Part shown: in pieces, positions 1 through 7,181 of the stretch
How positions within the stretch are numbered: the stretch's first letter is position 1
Layout of the letters: every line of letters begins with the position of its first letter
Assembly: GCA_023475025.1 (NCBI GenBank)
Contig: JAMCWB010000061.1
Coordinates: 60,963-94,562 of the forward strand
Length of the DNA stretch: 33,600 nucleotides
From: Gammaproteobacteria bacterium
GTDB lineage: Bacteria; Pseudomonadota; Gammaproteobacteria; Pseudomonadales; Pseudomonadaceae
Direction of reading: 5' to 3'
Notes under the pieces: generated by a model
Database searches by the model: none
The model's input: only the letters and a program-made list of their open reading frames with translations
What the model was told of the DNA's origin: nothing
Program-made: the position numbers and the translations under genes

Positions 1-6
1 GCATCA

Positions 7-42
7 ATGGATCGCCACGCCGCTATGCGGCTCGCGATGACA
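7..42 (-). repeat. Dispersed intergenic repeat, inverted copy A
   Basis: Read on the minus strand this segment begins TGTCATCGCGAG and ends GCGATCCAT. It follows the same plan as the two plus-strand copies at 105-150 and 176-221 (TCATTG/TCATGG start, GGCCATCCAT near the end), but with more divergence and a slightly different middle. It resembles the TGTCATTGCGAGG...GCAATCCAT type of intergenic repeat common in bacterial chromosomes; that family assignment is from memory. Confidence 0.45.
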
Positions 43-104
43 CTGAGAGAATGCCAGGTAGCAATAACGCTACGAAAGTGACAGGCCACCAGCCCTTCCG
101 CCTG

Positions 105-150
105 TCATTGCCAAGGCCGCAGGCCTGCGGCCATCCATGTAGCGTCAAGC
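105..150 (+). repeat. Dispersed intergenic repeat, copy B
   Basis: This 46-bp unit matches 176-221 at 41 of 46 positions. The last 22 bases (from CCATCCATG onward) are identical in both copies. The unit has a GC-rich centre with partial dyad symmetry (AGGCCTGCGGCC). No open frame or transposase accompanies it. Confidence 0.65.
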
Positions 151-175
151 TTCCAGCCTTCGAGTCTTCTCACCG

Positions 176-221
176 TCATGGCGAAGGCTGAAGGCCTGTG
201 GCCATCCATGTAGCGTCAAGC
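176..221 (+). repeat. Dispersed intergenic repeat, copy C
   Basis: Direct repeat of 105-150 at a 71-bp offset, with five mismatches in 46 positions. The arrangement of two direct copies and one inverted copy suggests local duplication of a repeat that is probably found elsewhere in the genome. Confidence 0.65.
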
Positions 222-291
222 CTGCCCGAACACAAAAAATCTGACACTCCCAAACTAAAGCAAAAATCCAACAACCTAAACAAATATCAGG

Positions 292-319
292 CTTCCAGCT
301 TCCAGCTTCCAGCCTTCAG
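292..319 (+). repeat. 7-bp tandem repeat (CTTCCAG)n
   Basis: Three perfect CTTCCAG units occupy 292-312, followed by a degenerate CCTTCAG unit to 319. The sequence GCTTCCAGCCTTC also occurs at 149-161, just after dispersed repeat copy B. It ends 13 bases before the radA stop codon, so it would sit in the radA 3' untranslated region. Confidence 0.6.
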
Positions 320-331
320 CCTCTTATCCAG

Positions 332-1702
332 TCAATCAAACACCGCATCCAACGCCTCATCCAACCGCGTCACCCCAACCACCGTCATCCCCTTGGGTGA
401 GTCCTTGGGGGCGTTGGCTTTGGGGACAATGGCGCGGGTAAAGCCGTGTTTGGCGGCTTCTTTCAGGCGTTCCTGGCCGCTGGGTACCGGGCGTACTTCG
501 CCGGACAGCCCCAGCTCTCCAAACACCATCAGATCCATCGGCAAGGGGCGGTTGCGCAGGCTGGACATCACCGCGGCAATCAGCGCGAGATCAGCCGCGG
601 TTTCCAGCACCTTGACGCCGCCTACCACATTGACGAACACATCCTGATCATAGGTCGCCACCCCTCCATGGCGGTGCAGCACCGCCAGCAACATCGCCAG
701 CCGGTTCTGGTCCAGGCCCAGGGTTACCCGGCGCGGATTACCCAGATGGCTGGTATCCACCAGCGCCTGCACCTCCACCAGCATGGGGCGTGATCCTTCC
801 CAGGTCGACATCACCACGCTGCCCGGTATCGGCGCCTCGTAGCGAGAGAGGAAAATGGCTGACGGGTTGGCCACTTCCTTCAGCCCCTTGTCGGTCATGG
901 CAAATACGCCCAACTCATTGACCGCACCAAAGCGGTTCTTGACGGCGCGCAGCAGGCGCAAGCGCCCGTCCGCCTCACCTTCGAAATAAAGCACGGTGTC
1001 GACCATATGCTCAAGCACCCGCGGCCCGGCCAGGGCGCCCTCCTTGGTCACATGTCCGACCAGAAAGATGGCCGTATTGCTCTGCTTGGCATAGCGCACC
1101 AGCAAGGCTGCGCTTTCCCGCACCTGGGCCACGCCGCCGGGAGCCGACTGCAGTTGTTCCGTGAAAATGGTCTGGATCGAATCCACCACCATGACCGCGG
1201 GCTTTTCCCGTTGTGCCGTGGCAATAATGCTTTCAATACAGGTTTCGGTCATCACCCGCAGACGGTCTTCCGGCAGGCTCAAGCGGCGCGCACGCATGGC
1301 TACCTGCTGTTGCGACTCCTCGCCGGTGATATACAGCGCCGGAATATCCTGCGCCAGCCGGCACAGGGTCTGCAGCAGGATGGTTGACTTGCCGATCCCC
1401 GGATCACCACCGATCAACACGACGGAACCCGGCACCAGCCCCCCACCAAGCACGCGATCCAGCTCCGATGAGCCACTGGCCTGGCGCGGCACCTCGACAC
1501 TGGAGACTTCCGCCAGGGTTTTCACCTCCGCCTGCTGGCCACTCCAGTTGCTGCTGCGCGCCCCGCTGCCACCGGTGGGCGTGGTATCAATCACTGTTTC
1601 AACCAAAGTATTCCAGGCCTTGCACTCACCGCACTGACCGGCCCATTTGGTAAAGGTGGCGCCGCACTCAGTGCAACCATAGAGTCGTTTTGCTTTGGCC
1701 AT
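332..1702 (-). CDS. radA: DNA repair/recombination protein RadA
   Basis: RadA is a RecA-related ATPase that drives branch migration during homologous recombination and repair. The 456-residue product has the full family plan. An N-terminal four-cysteine zinc finger (C10, C13, C24, C27) is followed by a RecA-like ATPase core with Walker A GGDPGIGKST at 98-107. The RadA-specific KNRFG motif is at 255-259, and a C-terminal Lon-like domain follows. The start was set at the ATG at 1702, because the first residues MAKAKR and the zinc finger match the usual RadA N-terminus; the frame stays open to 1765, but that extension is not expected. The length is normal for the family. It is transcribed on its own on the minus strand, with no coupled neighbour. 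Confidence 0.97.
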   Translation of the reverse strand: MAKAKRLYGCTECGATFTKWAGQCGECKAWNTLVETVIDTTPTGGSGARSSNWSGQQAEVKTLAEVSSVEVPRQASGSSELDRVLGGGLVPGSVVLIGGDPGIGKSTILLQTLCRLAQDIPALYITGEESQQQVAMRARRLSLPEDRLRVMTETCIESIIATAQREKPAVMVVDSIQTIFTEQLQSAPGGVAQVRESAALLVRYAKQSNTAIFLVGHVTKEGALAGPRVLEHMVDTVLYFEGEADGRLRLLRAVKNRFGAVNELGVFAMTDKGLKEVANPSAIFLSRYEAPIPGSVVMSTWEGSRPMLVEVQALVDTSHLGNPRRVTLGLDQNRLAMLLAVLHRHGGVATYDQDVFVNVVGGVKVLETAADLALIAAVMSSLRNRPLPMDLMVFGELGLSGEVRPVPSGQERLKEAAKHGFTRAIVPKANAPKDSPKGMTVVGVTRLDEALDAVFD

Positions 1703-1840
1703 CGGGCATCCTGTCTCTGTCTTGTGCAACCTGCATGGTCGCGAAACACAGCAGACTACTATCACCCGGGCATCGGAACAACGGCCAACAACGCGCTGGG
1801 CGGATGCAGCGCAGATACCAGCGGCATTGCCAGATCAGGC

Positions 1841-2398
1841 TCAACCCAGCAAGACGTCTGCCAGCACCGCATAACCCAGCAAACCCAGACCACTGCCAAT
1901 GATCGCACCGGCCAACACGTCACTGGGATAGTGCAGGCCCAGCACCACCCGCGAGGCCGCCACGCAGAGGGTAAAGGGCAGCACCAGCAAGGCCAGGCCT
2001 GGCAAGGTCAGCGCCAGCAATAGGGTAAAACAGACAGCATGCAGGGTATGGCCAGAAGGAAAACTGTAACGGTCCAGCGGCGGAATGCCGCAATCAATCA
2101 GCGGAAAGGAAATAAATGGCCGCTCACGGATCAACCAGCGCTTGAGCAGCTTGTAGACCAGGGTGCAGCTGATGCCACAGGTTGCCAGCAACAAGGCCAC
2201 GCCCATGCCGGTATCCGCTACCAGCCAGGGCAAGGCCAGGATCAGCGCGTACCACAACCAGCCATCACCCAGCCGACTCACCCAGCGAAAGTAACCATAC
2301 AGCCAGGAACAGCGCAGCGCCTGATTGATCGTCTGGCACCAGATGTATTCACGTTGATCAACCCGTTCGAACCAGCGTGTCACGCGTCGTGTCGCCAT
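1841..2398 (-). CDS. PAP2-family membrane phosphatase
   Basis: Likely an integral membrane lipid phosphatase (phosphatidate, undecaprenyl-pyrophosphate or a similar lipid phosphate) of the PAP2/type 2 phosphatidic acid phosphatase superfamily. All three signature motifs are present in the 185-residue product: K86-x6-R93-P94, P114-S115-G116-H117, and S149-R150-x5-H156-x3-D160. H117 and H156 are the expected catalytic histidines. Four or five hydrophobic segments surround them. The ATG at 2398 is preceded by a GTG at 2401 that could also serve; an AGAGGTAGG stretch lies just upstream. The gene overlaps the 3' end of the glycosyltransferase gene by about 40 bp, so the two are almost certainly co-transcribed. 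The substrate cannot be told from sequence; the glycosyltransferase partner makes phosphatidate-to-diacylglycerol conversion an attractive guess. Confidence 0.9.
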   Translation of the reverse strand: MATRRVTRWFERVDQREYIWCQTINQALRCSWLYGYFRWVSRLGDGWLWYALILALPWLVADTGMGVALLLATCGISCTLVYKLLKRWLIRERPFISFPLIDCGIPPLDRYSFPSGHTLHAVCFTLLLALTLPGLALLVLPFTLCVAASRVVLGLHYPSDVLAGAIIGSGLGLLGYAVLADVLLG

Positions 2399-3647
2399 CA
2401 CAGCCTACCTCTTGCGTTGAATTGAACAGCAATCGGGCAAAGTGGCTGACCTGCTCAGCCCAGCCAAAGGTCAAGGCATCCCGCCGCGCCTGCCGACGTA
2501 AGCGCTGGCAGAACAGAGGCTCCCGGTACAGGCGTTCGACCGCCATGACAAAGCCTTGCTCGTCACCTGCCGGTATGCTCATACCGTTGTGCGCAACGCG
2601 GATATGCTCGTGCGCAGCCGCCAGGTCATAGGCCACCACGGCCAGGCCACTGGCCATGGCTTCGAGCACCACATTGCCAAAGGTGTCGGTCAGGCTCGGG
2701 AAGAGAAAAATATCGGCGCTGGCGTAATGACGCGCCAGCTCGGTGCCGCGCTGGACACCCGCAAACACTACATCCGGATATTGACGAGCCAGCTCATGCT
2801 GCAAAGGGCCATCGCCAACCATGACCAGACAGGCATCCGGGTAGCGGCGCTTCAGCGCGCTGTAGCTGCGCAAGGCCAGCGACAGGTTCTTTTCCGCCGC
2901 CAGACGGCCCACATACAAGAGAACCGGAGCGCCTGCGGCAACACCCCACTCAGTACGCAGGCAGTCATCCCGCCGCTGCGGGTCGAACAGCTGACAGTCC
3001 ACGCCACGACGCCACAGTGCACAGGGACCTATACCCATGGCCGCCAGTTGCGCAGCACTCTGCCGTGAGGGAACCAGGGTCACAGCGGTCTGGTTATGGA
3101 ACCAACGGCAATAGCGCCGCAGCCAGACGTCCAGAAAACGGACCCGGTAGTGATGGGTATAGCTATGAAAGTTGGTATGAAACCCGGAACAGACCCGCAA
3201 CTGCAAGGCATTGGCCGCTCGCACAGCAGCCAGGCCCAGCGGCCCCTGGGTTGCGACATAGACGCTATCAACCCTGCGCGCAGCCAGCCAATGACCTATC
3301 CGCCGGCCAGAAGCCAGACCGAAGCGCAGACTGCGATAGCCCGGCAAAGGCACGCCGGTGACCAGCAGCTGCGCATGACACCAACCCTGCGTCACCGCGC
3401 AAGCCCCCGCACGCCGATCACTTGCCGGCGCCGGACGGATCAGCGATACCCGGTAACCTTGTGCGACCAGGCCACGACACAACTGCAACAGGGTATTGGC
3501 AACACCGTTAATATCAGGCGCAAAGGTTTCACTGACGATGACAATATGCTGGCACGCCCGCACAGGCTCGGGCCTCGCCAGCGGCGACAAGGACGGCGAC
3601 CGTGCCGGAAGGCGCGACAAAGCAGTCGGATACAAGGGCGTTTTCAT
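2358..3647 (-). CDS. GT4-family glycosyltransferase (SQD2/MgtA-like)
   Basis: A retaining GT-B glycosyltransferase of family 4. The Rossmann-type N-terminal motif SETFAPDINGVANTL, the sugar-nucleotide-site region GRLAAEKNL, and the E-x7-E-like segment TDTFGNVVLEAMASG near the C-terminus are clear. In the last, D replaces the first E, as often in this clade. These features resemble enzymes that glycosylate diacylglycerol or polyprenol lipids (SQD2, MgtA type); the donor and acceptor are not determined. The start is uncertain. The ATG at 3647 gives 429 residues with a Ser/Pro/Leu/Arg-rich leader of about 30 residues before the core. A GTG at 3563, preceded by GAGG, would start right at the conserved fold. 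A PHO-box-like sequence at 3670-3687 lies just upstream. The 3' end overlaps the PAP2 gene. Confidence 0.88.
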   Translation of the reverse strand: MKTPLYPTALSRLPARSPSLSPLARPEPVRACQHIVIVSETFAPDINGVANTLLQLCRGLVAQGYRVSLIRPAPASDRRAGACAVTQGWCHAQLLVTGVPLPGYRSLRFGLASGRRIGHWLAARRVDSVYVATQGPLGLAAVRAANALQLRVCSGFHTNFHSYTHHYRVRFLDVWLRRYCRWFHNQTAVTLVPSRQSAAQLAAMGIGPCALWRRGVDCQLFDPQRRDDCLRTEWGVAAGAPVLLYVGRLAAEKNLSLALRSYSALKRRYPDACLVMVGDGPLQHELARQYPDVVFAGVQRGTELARHYASADIFLFPSLTDTFGNVVLEAMASGLAVVAYDLAAAHEHIRVAHNGMSIPAGDEQGFVMAVERLYREPLFCQRLRRQARRDALTFGWAEQVSHFARLLFNSTQEVGCDGDTTRDTLVRTG

Positions 3648-3669
3648 ACTGTCACTATGCAAATACCCC

Positions 3670-3687
3670 ATGACAGCCGCATGACAA
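3670..3687 (-). promoter_or_regulatory. Putative PHO box (PhoB binding site)
   Basis: On the minus strand the sequence reads TTGTCAT-GCGG-CTGTCAT: two 7-bp CTGTCAT-type direct repeats separated by 4 bp. This is the 11-bp-period architecture of the PhoB operator, with only one mismatch across the two half sites. An inverted CTGTCAC half site lies at 3650-3656 on the plus strand. The site is 22 bases upstream of the ATG at 3647 and 165 bp from the divergent EAL gene. Binding by PhoB is inferred, not shown. Confidence 0.6.
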
Positions 3688-3818
3688 AGCGATGATAATC
3701 CGCAGACAAAACGGCTGGTAGCCAAACGCCATGTCAGCGTTCAGAATCAGCAAATAATAAAGAAAACTAATAATGCCGATAAGCGGCCCGTAGCGGATAC
3801 AAGCACGGATAAACGTTC

Positions 3819-3824
3819 TATACT
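3819..3824 (+). promoter_or_regulatory. Possible -10 element for the EAL-pap-rlmG operon
   Basis: TATACT, a good sigma-70 -10 hexamer, lies 29 bp before the EAL start codon. At 17-bp spacing the -35 region reads GATACA (3796-3801), which is poor, so the promoter may need an activator or be weak. Confidence 0.35.
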
Positions 3825-3852
3825 GAGACCTATTGCGCCAAGGATATCTTGC

Positions 3853-4617
3853 ATGAATCGTGATGAATCAACCCTGCCGCCGTGTAGTGCCTGCCGTGAT
3901 GGTGACGGCCTCGACTTCGACTTCACCATGGCCTTTCAGCCGATCGTCGATATGCGTAACCACAGCGCGTTTGCCTATGAAGCGCTGGTGCGCGGCACTG
4001 ATGGCAGTGGTGCCGGTAGTATTCTGTCACGCGTCAATGAAAAGAACCGCTACGCCTTCGACCAGTCCTGCCGAGTAACCGCAGTCAAGCTGGCCGCCGA
4101 GCTGGGTGTGCCCTGCTTTATCAGCATCAATTTCCTGCCCAATGCCGTTTACCAGGCAGCTACCTGCATACGGGCCACCCTGGAAGCTGCGCGTACCTAT
4201 AATTTCCCGACCGACCGGCTGATCTTCGAAATTACCGAAAACGAGGAGCTGGTCGACAAGCAGCACCTGAAAAGCATTATCACCGAGTACAAGCGCCAGG
4301 GCTTCAAGACCGCCATTGACGATTTTGGTGCCGGCTATTCCGGGCTCAACCTGCTGGCCGAGTTTCAACCTGACATCATCAAGCTGGATATGGCCCTGGT
4401 ACGTGATATCGATCAGGACAAGGTACGCCAGGCTATCGTTCAAGGTATTCTAGGCGTCTGCAAATCCCTCGAGATCGATGTGATTGCCGAAGGCATTGAA
4501 ACTGCTGCCGAGCTCGAGCTACTGCATCACCTCGGGGTCAATCTGTTCCAGGGCTACCTGTTTGCCAAGCCCGGTTTCGAGCATCTGCCAGAGGTTTGCT
4601 GGCCCGCTGATGTCTGA
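3853..4617 (+). CDS. Stand-alone EAL-domain cyclic di-GMP phosphodiesterase
   Basis: A 254-residue protein that is essentially one EAL domain, expected to hydrolyse cyclic di-GMP to pGpG. The residues needed for catalysis and metal binding are all visible: E43 in EALVRG, N93, E126 in FEITENE, D156-D157 in DDFGAGYSG, K177 in IKLD, E213 in AEGIE and Q233 in QGY. It is therefore probably an active enzyme rather than a degenerate sensor. No GGDEF, PAS, REC or membrane segment is attached. The domain looks closest to the BLUF-associated EAL type (BlrP1/YcgF-like), without the BLUF part. The short N-terminus carries C11-x2-C14. AAGGA ends 8 bases before the ATG. It overlaps the next gene, pap, by 8 bp, so translation is likely coupled. 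Confidence 0.93.
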   Translation: MNRDESTLPPCSACRDGDGLDFDFTMAFQPIVDMRNHSAFAYEALVRGTDGSGAGSILSRVNEKNRYAFDQSCRVTAVKLAAELGVPCFISINFLPNAVYQAATCIRATLEAARTYNFPTDRLIFEITENEELVDKQHLKSIITEYKRQGFKTAIDDFGAGYSGLNLLAEFQPDIIKLDMALVRDIDQDKVRQAIVQGILGVCKSLEIDVIAEGIETAAELELLHHLGVNLFQGYLFAKPGFEHLPEVCWPADV

Positions 4618-6076
4618 ACACGCCCTGGACAAGAAAACCTACAAGCAGCGTAGCGAAGAACTGAAGGAAGCCCTGCTGGATGCCCAGTTCGAGCTGCAGA
4701 ATCAGCGTGGTGGCCCGGTACTGATTCTGATCAGTGGCAATGACTTCGCCGGCAAGGCTGAGCTTATCTATACGTTTTACGGCTGGCTCGATACCCGCCG
4801 GCTCAACACCCGTGCCTTCAACCTGCCTGAGGGCATTGAAAAACGCATGCCACGCCTGTGGCGTTATTGGCGCACCCTGCCGCCAGCCGGCGAACTCGGC
4901 TTCTATCTCGGCTCCTGGTACCACCAACCCCTGATGCGTTTCAGCCGCGGACAGATGAGTGAGGCCAGATTCGTTGCGGCAATGGAAGAAATCGTCCGTT
5001 TTGAAACCCTGCTGAGCCGCGAAGGCGTCAGTATCGTCAAGCTCTGGCTGCACCTGACCGGCGCAGATGCCAGCAAACGGCCCAACAGCGAGACCTTCAA
5101 GCAGACGGTTGCCATGCGCGAATGGGGCGACTTCAGCGCCACTGACTATGAACAGGTACGCGATGCGGCGCAACGTATGGAGCACCTGACCTCAACCGAC
5201 AGCGCGCCCTGGATCCACGTACAAAGCAGCGATGCCAACTACCGCGATATCCGGGTCGCTGAAATCATCCTTGCCACTCTGCAGCAGCGGCTGTCAGCCG
5301 ATAACAAGGATAGTCAGGCGCCGCAGTCGGACTGGCCCGGCGCCACCCGCCAGGTCCTGCAGGAGCTGGACTACAGCGCCAGCCTGGACAAGGACGATTA
5401 CAAGCAACAACTGGATGTCTGGCAAGCCCGACTGCGCGAACTGGTACGCCACCCTCGCTTCAATCGTCACAGCCTGTTGCTGGTATTCGAGGGCAGCGAT
5501 GCCGCTGGCAAGGGTGGCACCATCAGGCGCATTACCGAGTGCCTGGACCCCCGCCACCTGCGCGTTCACGGCACCGCCGCGCCTTCGGCGGAAGAAGCAA
5601 CCCAGCCCTACCTGCTGCGTTTCTGGAAACGCATCCCGGCCCCCGGCAATGTGGTCATTTTTGATCGCAGCCACTATGGGCGCGTACTGGTGGAGCGGGT
5701 TGAAGGCTTTTGCCCGCCCCAGCGCTGGCAACAGGCCTACCAGGAAATCAACGACTTCGAGCAGCAGCTGCAGCAATCCGGCACTGTGGTGCTGAAGTTC
5801 TGGCTGGCGATTACCGAAGACGAGCAGCTGGAGCGCTTCAAGGCCCGCGAAAAATCCAGCGTCAAGCGCTACAAGCTGACTGATGAAGACTGGCGCAACC
5901 GCGAAAAATGGCCAGCCTACGAGCAGGCCGTGAATGACATGGTTGCGCATACCAATACCGCCCACGCGCCATGGTTCATCATTTCCTCACAAGATAAACG
6001 CCATGCCCGCGTCGAAAGCCTGAAAATTGTCTGCGAGCAGCTGGAGCAACGCCTGGAGCGCAGCAAATCCTCATGA
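4610..6076 (+). CDS. pap: Polyphosphate:AMP phosphotransferase (two-domain PPK2)
   Basis: Transfers a phosphate from polyphosphate to AMP, making ADP, and so links polyphosphate stores to the adenylate pool. The 488-residue product has two fused PPK2 domains, as in the class II enzymes of Pseudomonas and Acinetobacter. The first has a P-loop variant GNDFAGK (about 43-49). The second has the full Walker A GSDAAGKGG (about 295-303) followed by the lid FDRSHYGRVLVERV. In this family the C-terminal domain is usually regarded as catalytic. The ATG at 4610 was chosen because it lies inside the EAL stop region (8-bp overlap) and begins the normal MSEHALDKK N-terminus; the frame extends further upstream only inside the EAL gene. 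Its last bases overlap the rlmG start (ATGA). Confidence 0.93.
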   Translation: MSEHALDKKTYKQRSEELKEALLDAQFELQNQRGGPVLILISGNDFAGKAELIYTFYGWLDTRRLNTRAFNLPEGIEKRMPRLWRYWRTLPPAGELGFYLGSWYHQPLMRFSRGQMSEARFVAAMEEIVRFETLLSREGVSIVKLWLHLTGADASKRPNSETFKQTVAMREWGDFSATDYEQVRDAAQRMEHLTSTDSAPWIHVQSSDANYRDIRVAEIILATLQQRLSADNKDSQAPQSDWPGATRQVLQELDYSASLDKDDYKQQLDVWQARLRELVRHPRFNRHSLLLVFEGSDAAGKGGTIRRITECLDPRHLRVHGTAAPSAEEATQPYLLRFWKRIPAPGNVVIFDRSHYGRVLVERVEGFCPPQRWQQAYQEINDFEQQLQQSGTVVLKFWLAITEDEQLERFKAREKSSVKRYKLTDEDWRNREKWPAYEQAVNDMVAHTNTAHAPWFIISSQDKRHARVESLKIVCEQLEQRLERSKSS

Positions 6077-7179
6077 CCACCTTCGACAGTCTGACACTGA
6101 ACCGCTACCCCGAAGATCGCAGCGGCACGCTAGTGGCTGCCGATGCCGCTGATCGCTACCTGTTGCAGCAATCTGCACAAACGCCCACTGACACCGCCCC
6201 GCTGATCATCAATGACAGCTTTGGCGCCCTGGCCTGCGGCCTGCATGCTCGCTCACCACACAGCTGGAGCGACTCCTGGCTGGCCTGGCAAGCGCTGCAG
6301 AATAATCTGCACGCCAACCAGCTGGACCCGGCAGCGGTACAGTTTTTCCCCAGTCAACGCCTGCCTGATGGCCCCTACCAGCAGGTCTTGCTGCGCATTC
6401 CGAAAAGCCTGGCTCTGCTGGAGCAGCAACTCTTCCAGCTGCGCCCTCTGCTGGCTCCCGGCGCCCAGGTCATTGCCGGCGCCATGCTCAAGCACTTGCC
6501 GCCCTCCGCCGGTGATCTGCTGGCCCGCTATATCGGCCCCTACCAGGCTTCACTGGCGTGGAAAAAGGCCCGCCTGCTAACGGCTACCTTTGATCCGGCG
6601 CTGCAGGCACACACACCTGCCGCCAATCCACGTTACGCCCTGGAAGGCACCTCGCTGGCACTGGACAACTTCCCTGGCGTCTTTTCCCGCGAGCGCCTGG
6701 ATATCGGCACCCGCGTATTGCTGGGCCAGCTACCCCGTGATATCGGCAATGGCCATATCATCGATCTTGGCTGTGGCAATGGGGCACTGGGAATCATGGC
6801 AGCCTGGCAGAACCCGGATGCGCAGGTGACCTTTATTGATGAGTCCTGGGCTGCAGTTGCCTGCGCCGAGCACAACTTCCGCCAGGCCTTTGCCCAGCGG
6901 CCGGCCAGTTTCCACGTGCGTGACGGCGTGCAGCACTGGGACGGCCCGGCGGCTGACTGGATTCTGTGCAACCCGCCCTTTCACCAACAACAAGTTGTGG
7001 GTGACCTGATCGCGCGACGCCTGTTTGCCAGCAGCCGCCGCGCACTGCATGCCGACGGTTGCCTGCTGGTGGTGGGTAATCGGCATCTGGGCTATCACCG
7101 CACGCTGAAACGCAATTTCAGCCGCGTCGAGCAGATCGCTTCACACCCGAAATTTGTTGTGCTTGCCGCCCGCCCCTGA
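6073..7179 (+). CDS. rlmG: 23S rRNA (guanine-N2)-methyltransferase RlmG
   Basis: SAM-dependent methyltransferase of the RsmC/RlmG family, which modifies G1835 of 23S rRNA in E. coli. The 368-residue product has the two-lobe plan: a degenerate N-terminal methyltransferase-like half and a catalytic C-terminal half with SAM motif DLGCGNGALG and the catalytic NPPFHQQ tetrapeptide region. The ending, NRHLGYHRTLKRNF, is typical of RlmG rather than RsmC, though the two are close. It starts on the ATGA overlap with pap, so it is the third gene of the EAL-pap-rlmG operon. It converges on rsmJ with only 2 bp between the stop codons and no room for a separate terminator. Confidence 0.88.
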   Translation: MTTFDSLTLNRYPEDRSGTLVAADAADRYLLQQSAQTPTDTAPLIINDSFGALACGLHARSPHSWSDSWLAWQALQNNLHANQLDPAAVQFFPSQRLPDGPYQQVLLRIPKSLALLEQQLFQLRPLLAPGAQVIAGAMLKHLPPSAGDLLARYIGPYQASLAWKKARLLTATFDPALQAHTPAANPRYALEGTSLALDNFPGVFSRERLDIGTRVLLGQLPRDIGNGHIIDLGCGNGALGIMAAWQNPDAQVTFIDESWAAVACAEHNFRQAFAQRPASFHVRDGVQHWDGPAADWILCNPPFHQQQVVGDLIARRLFASSRRALHADGCLLVVGNRHLGYHRTLKRNFSRVEQIASHPKFVVLAARP

Positions 7180-7181
7180 GT

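Larger units (their letters stand above)
1..331. other. Non-coding spacer downstream of radA, repeat-rich
   Basis: No convincing gene lies here. Open frames crossing it have unusual composition, run through repeats and extend into the antisense of radA. It contains three copies of a short dispersed repeat (7-42 inverted, 105-150 and 176-221 direct) and a 7-bp tandem repeat (292-319). No hairpin followed by a T tract, which would mark a terminator for radA, is visible on the minus strand. Confidence 0.6.

Noticed and set aside
198..647. Plus-strand open frame of 149 codons at the left edge
   Set aside because: It runs through the dispersed and tandem repeats and then antisense to radA, with no family motif and no ribosome binding site.
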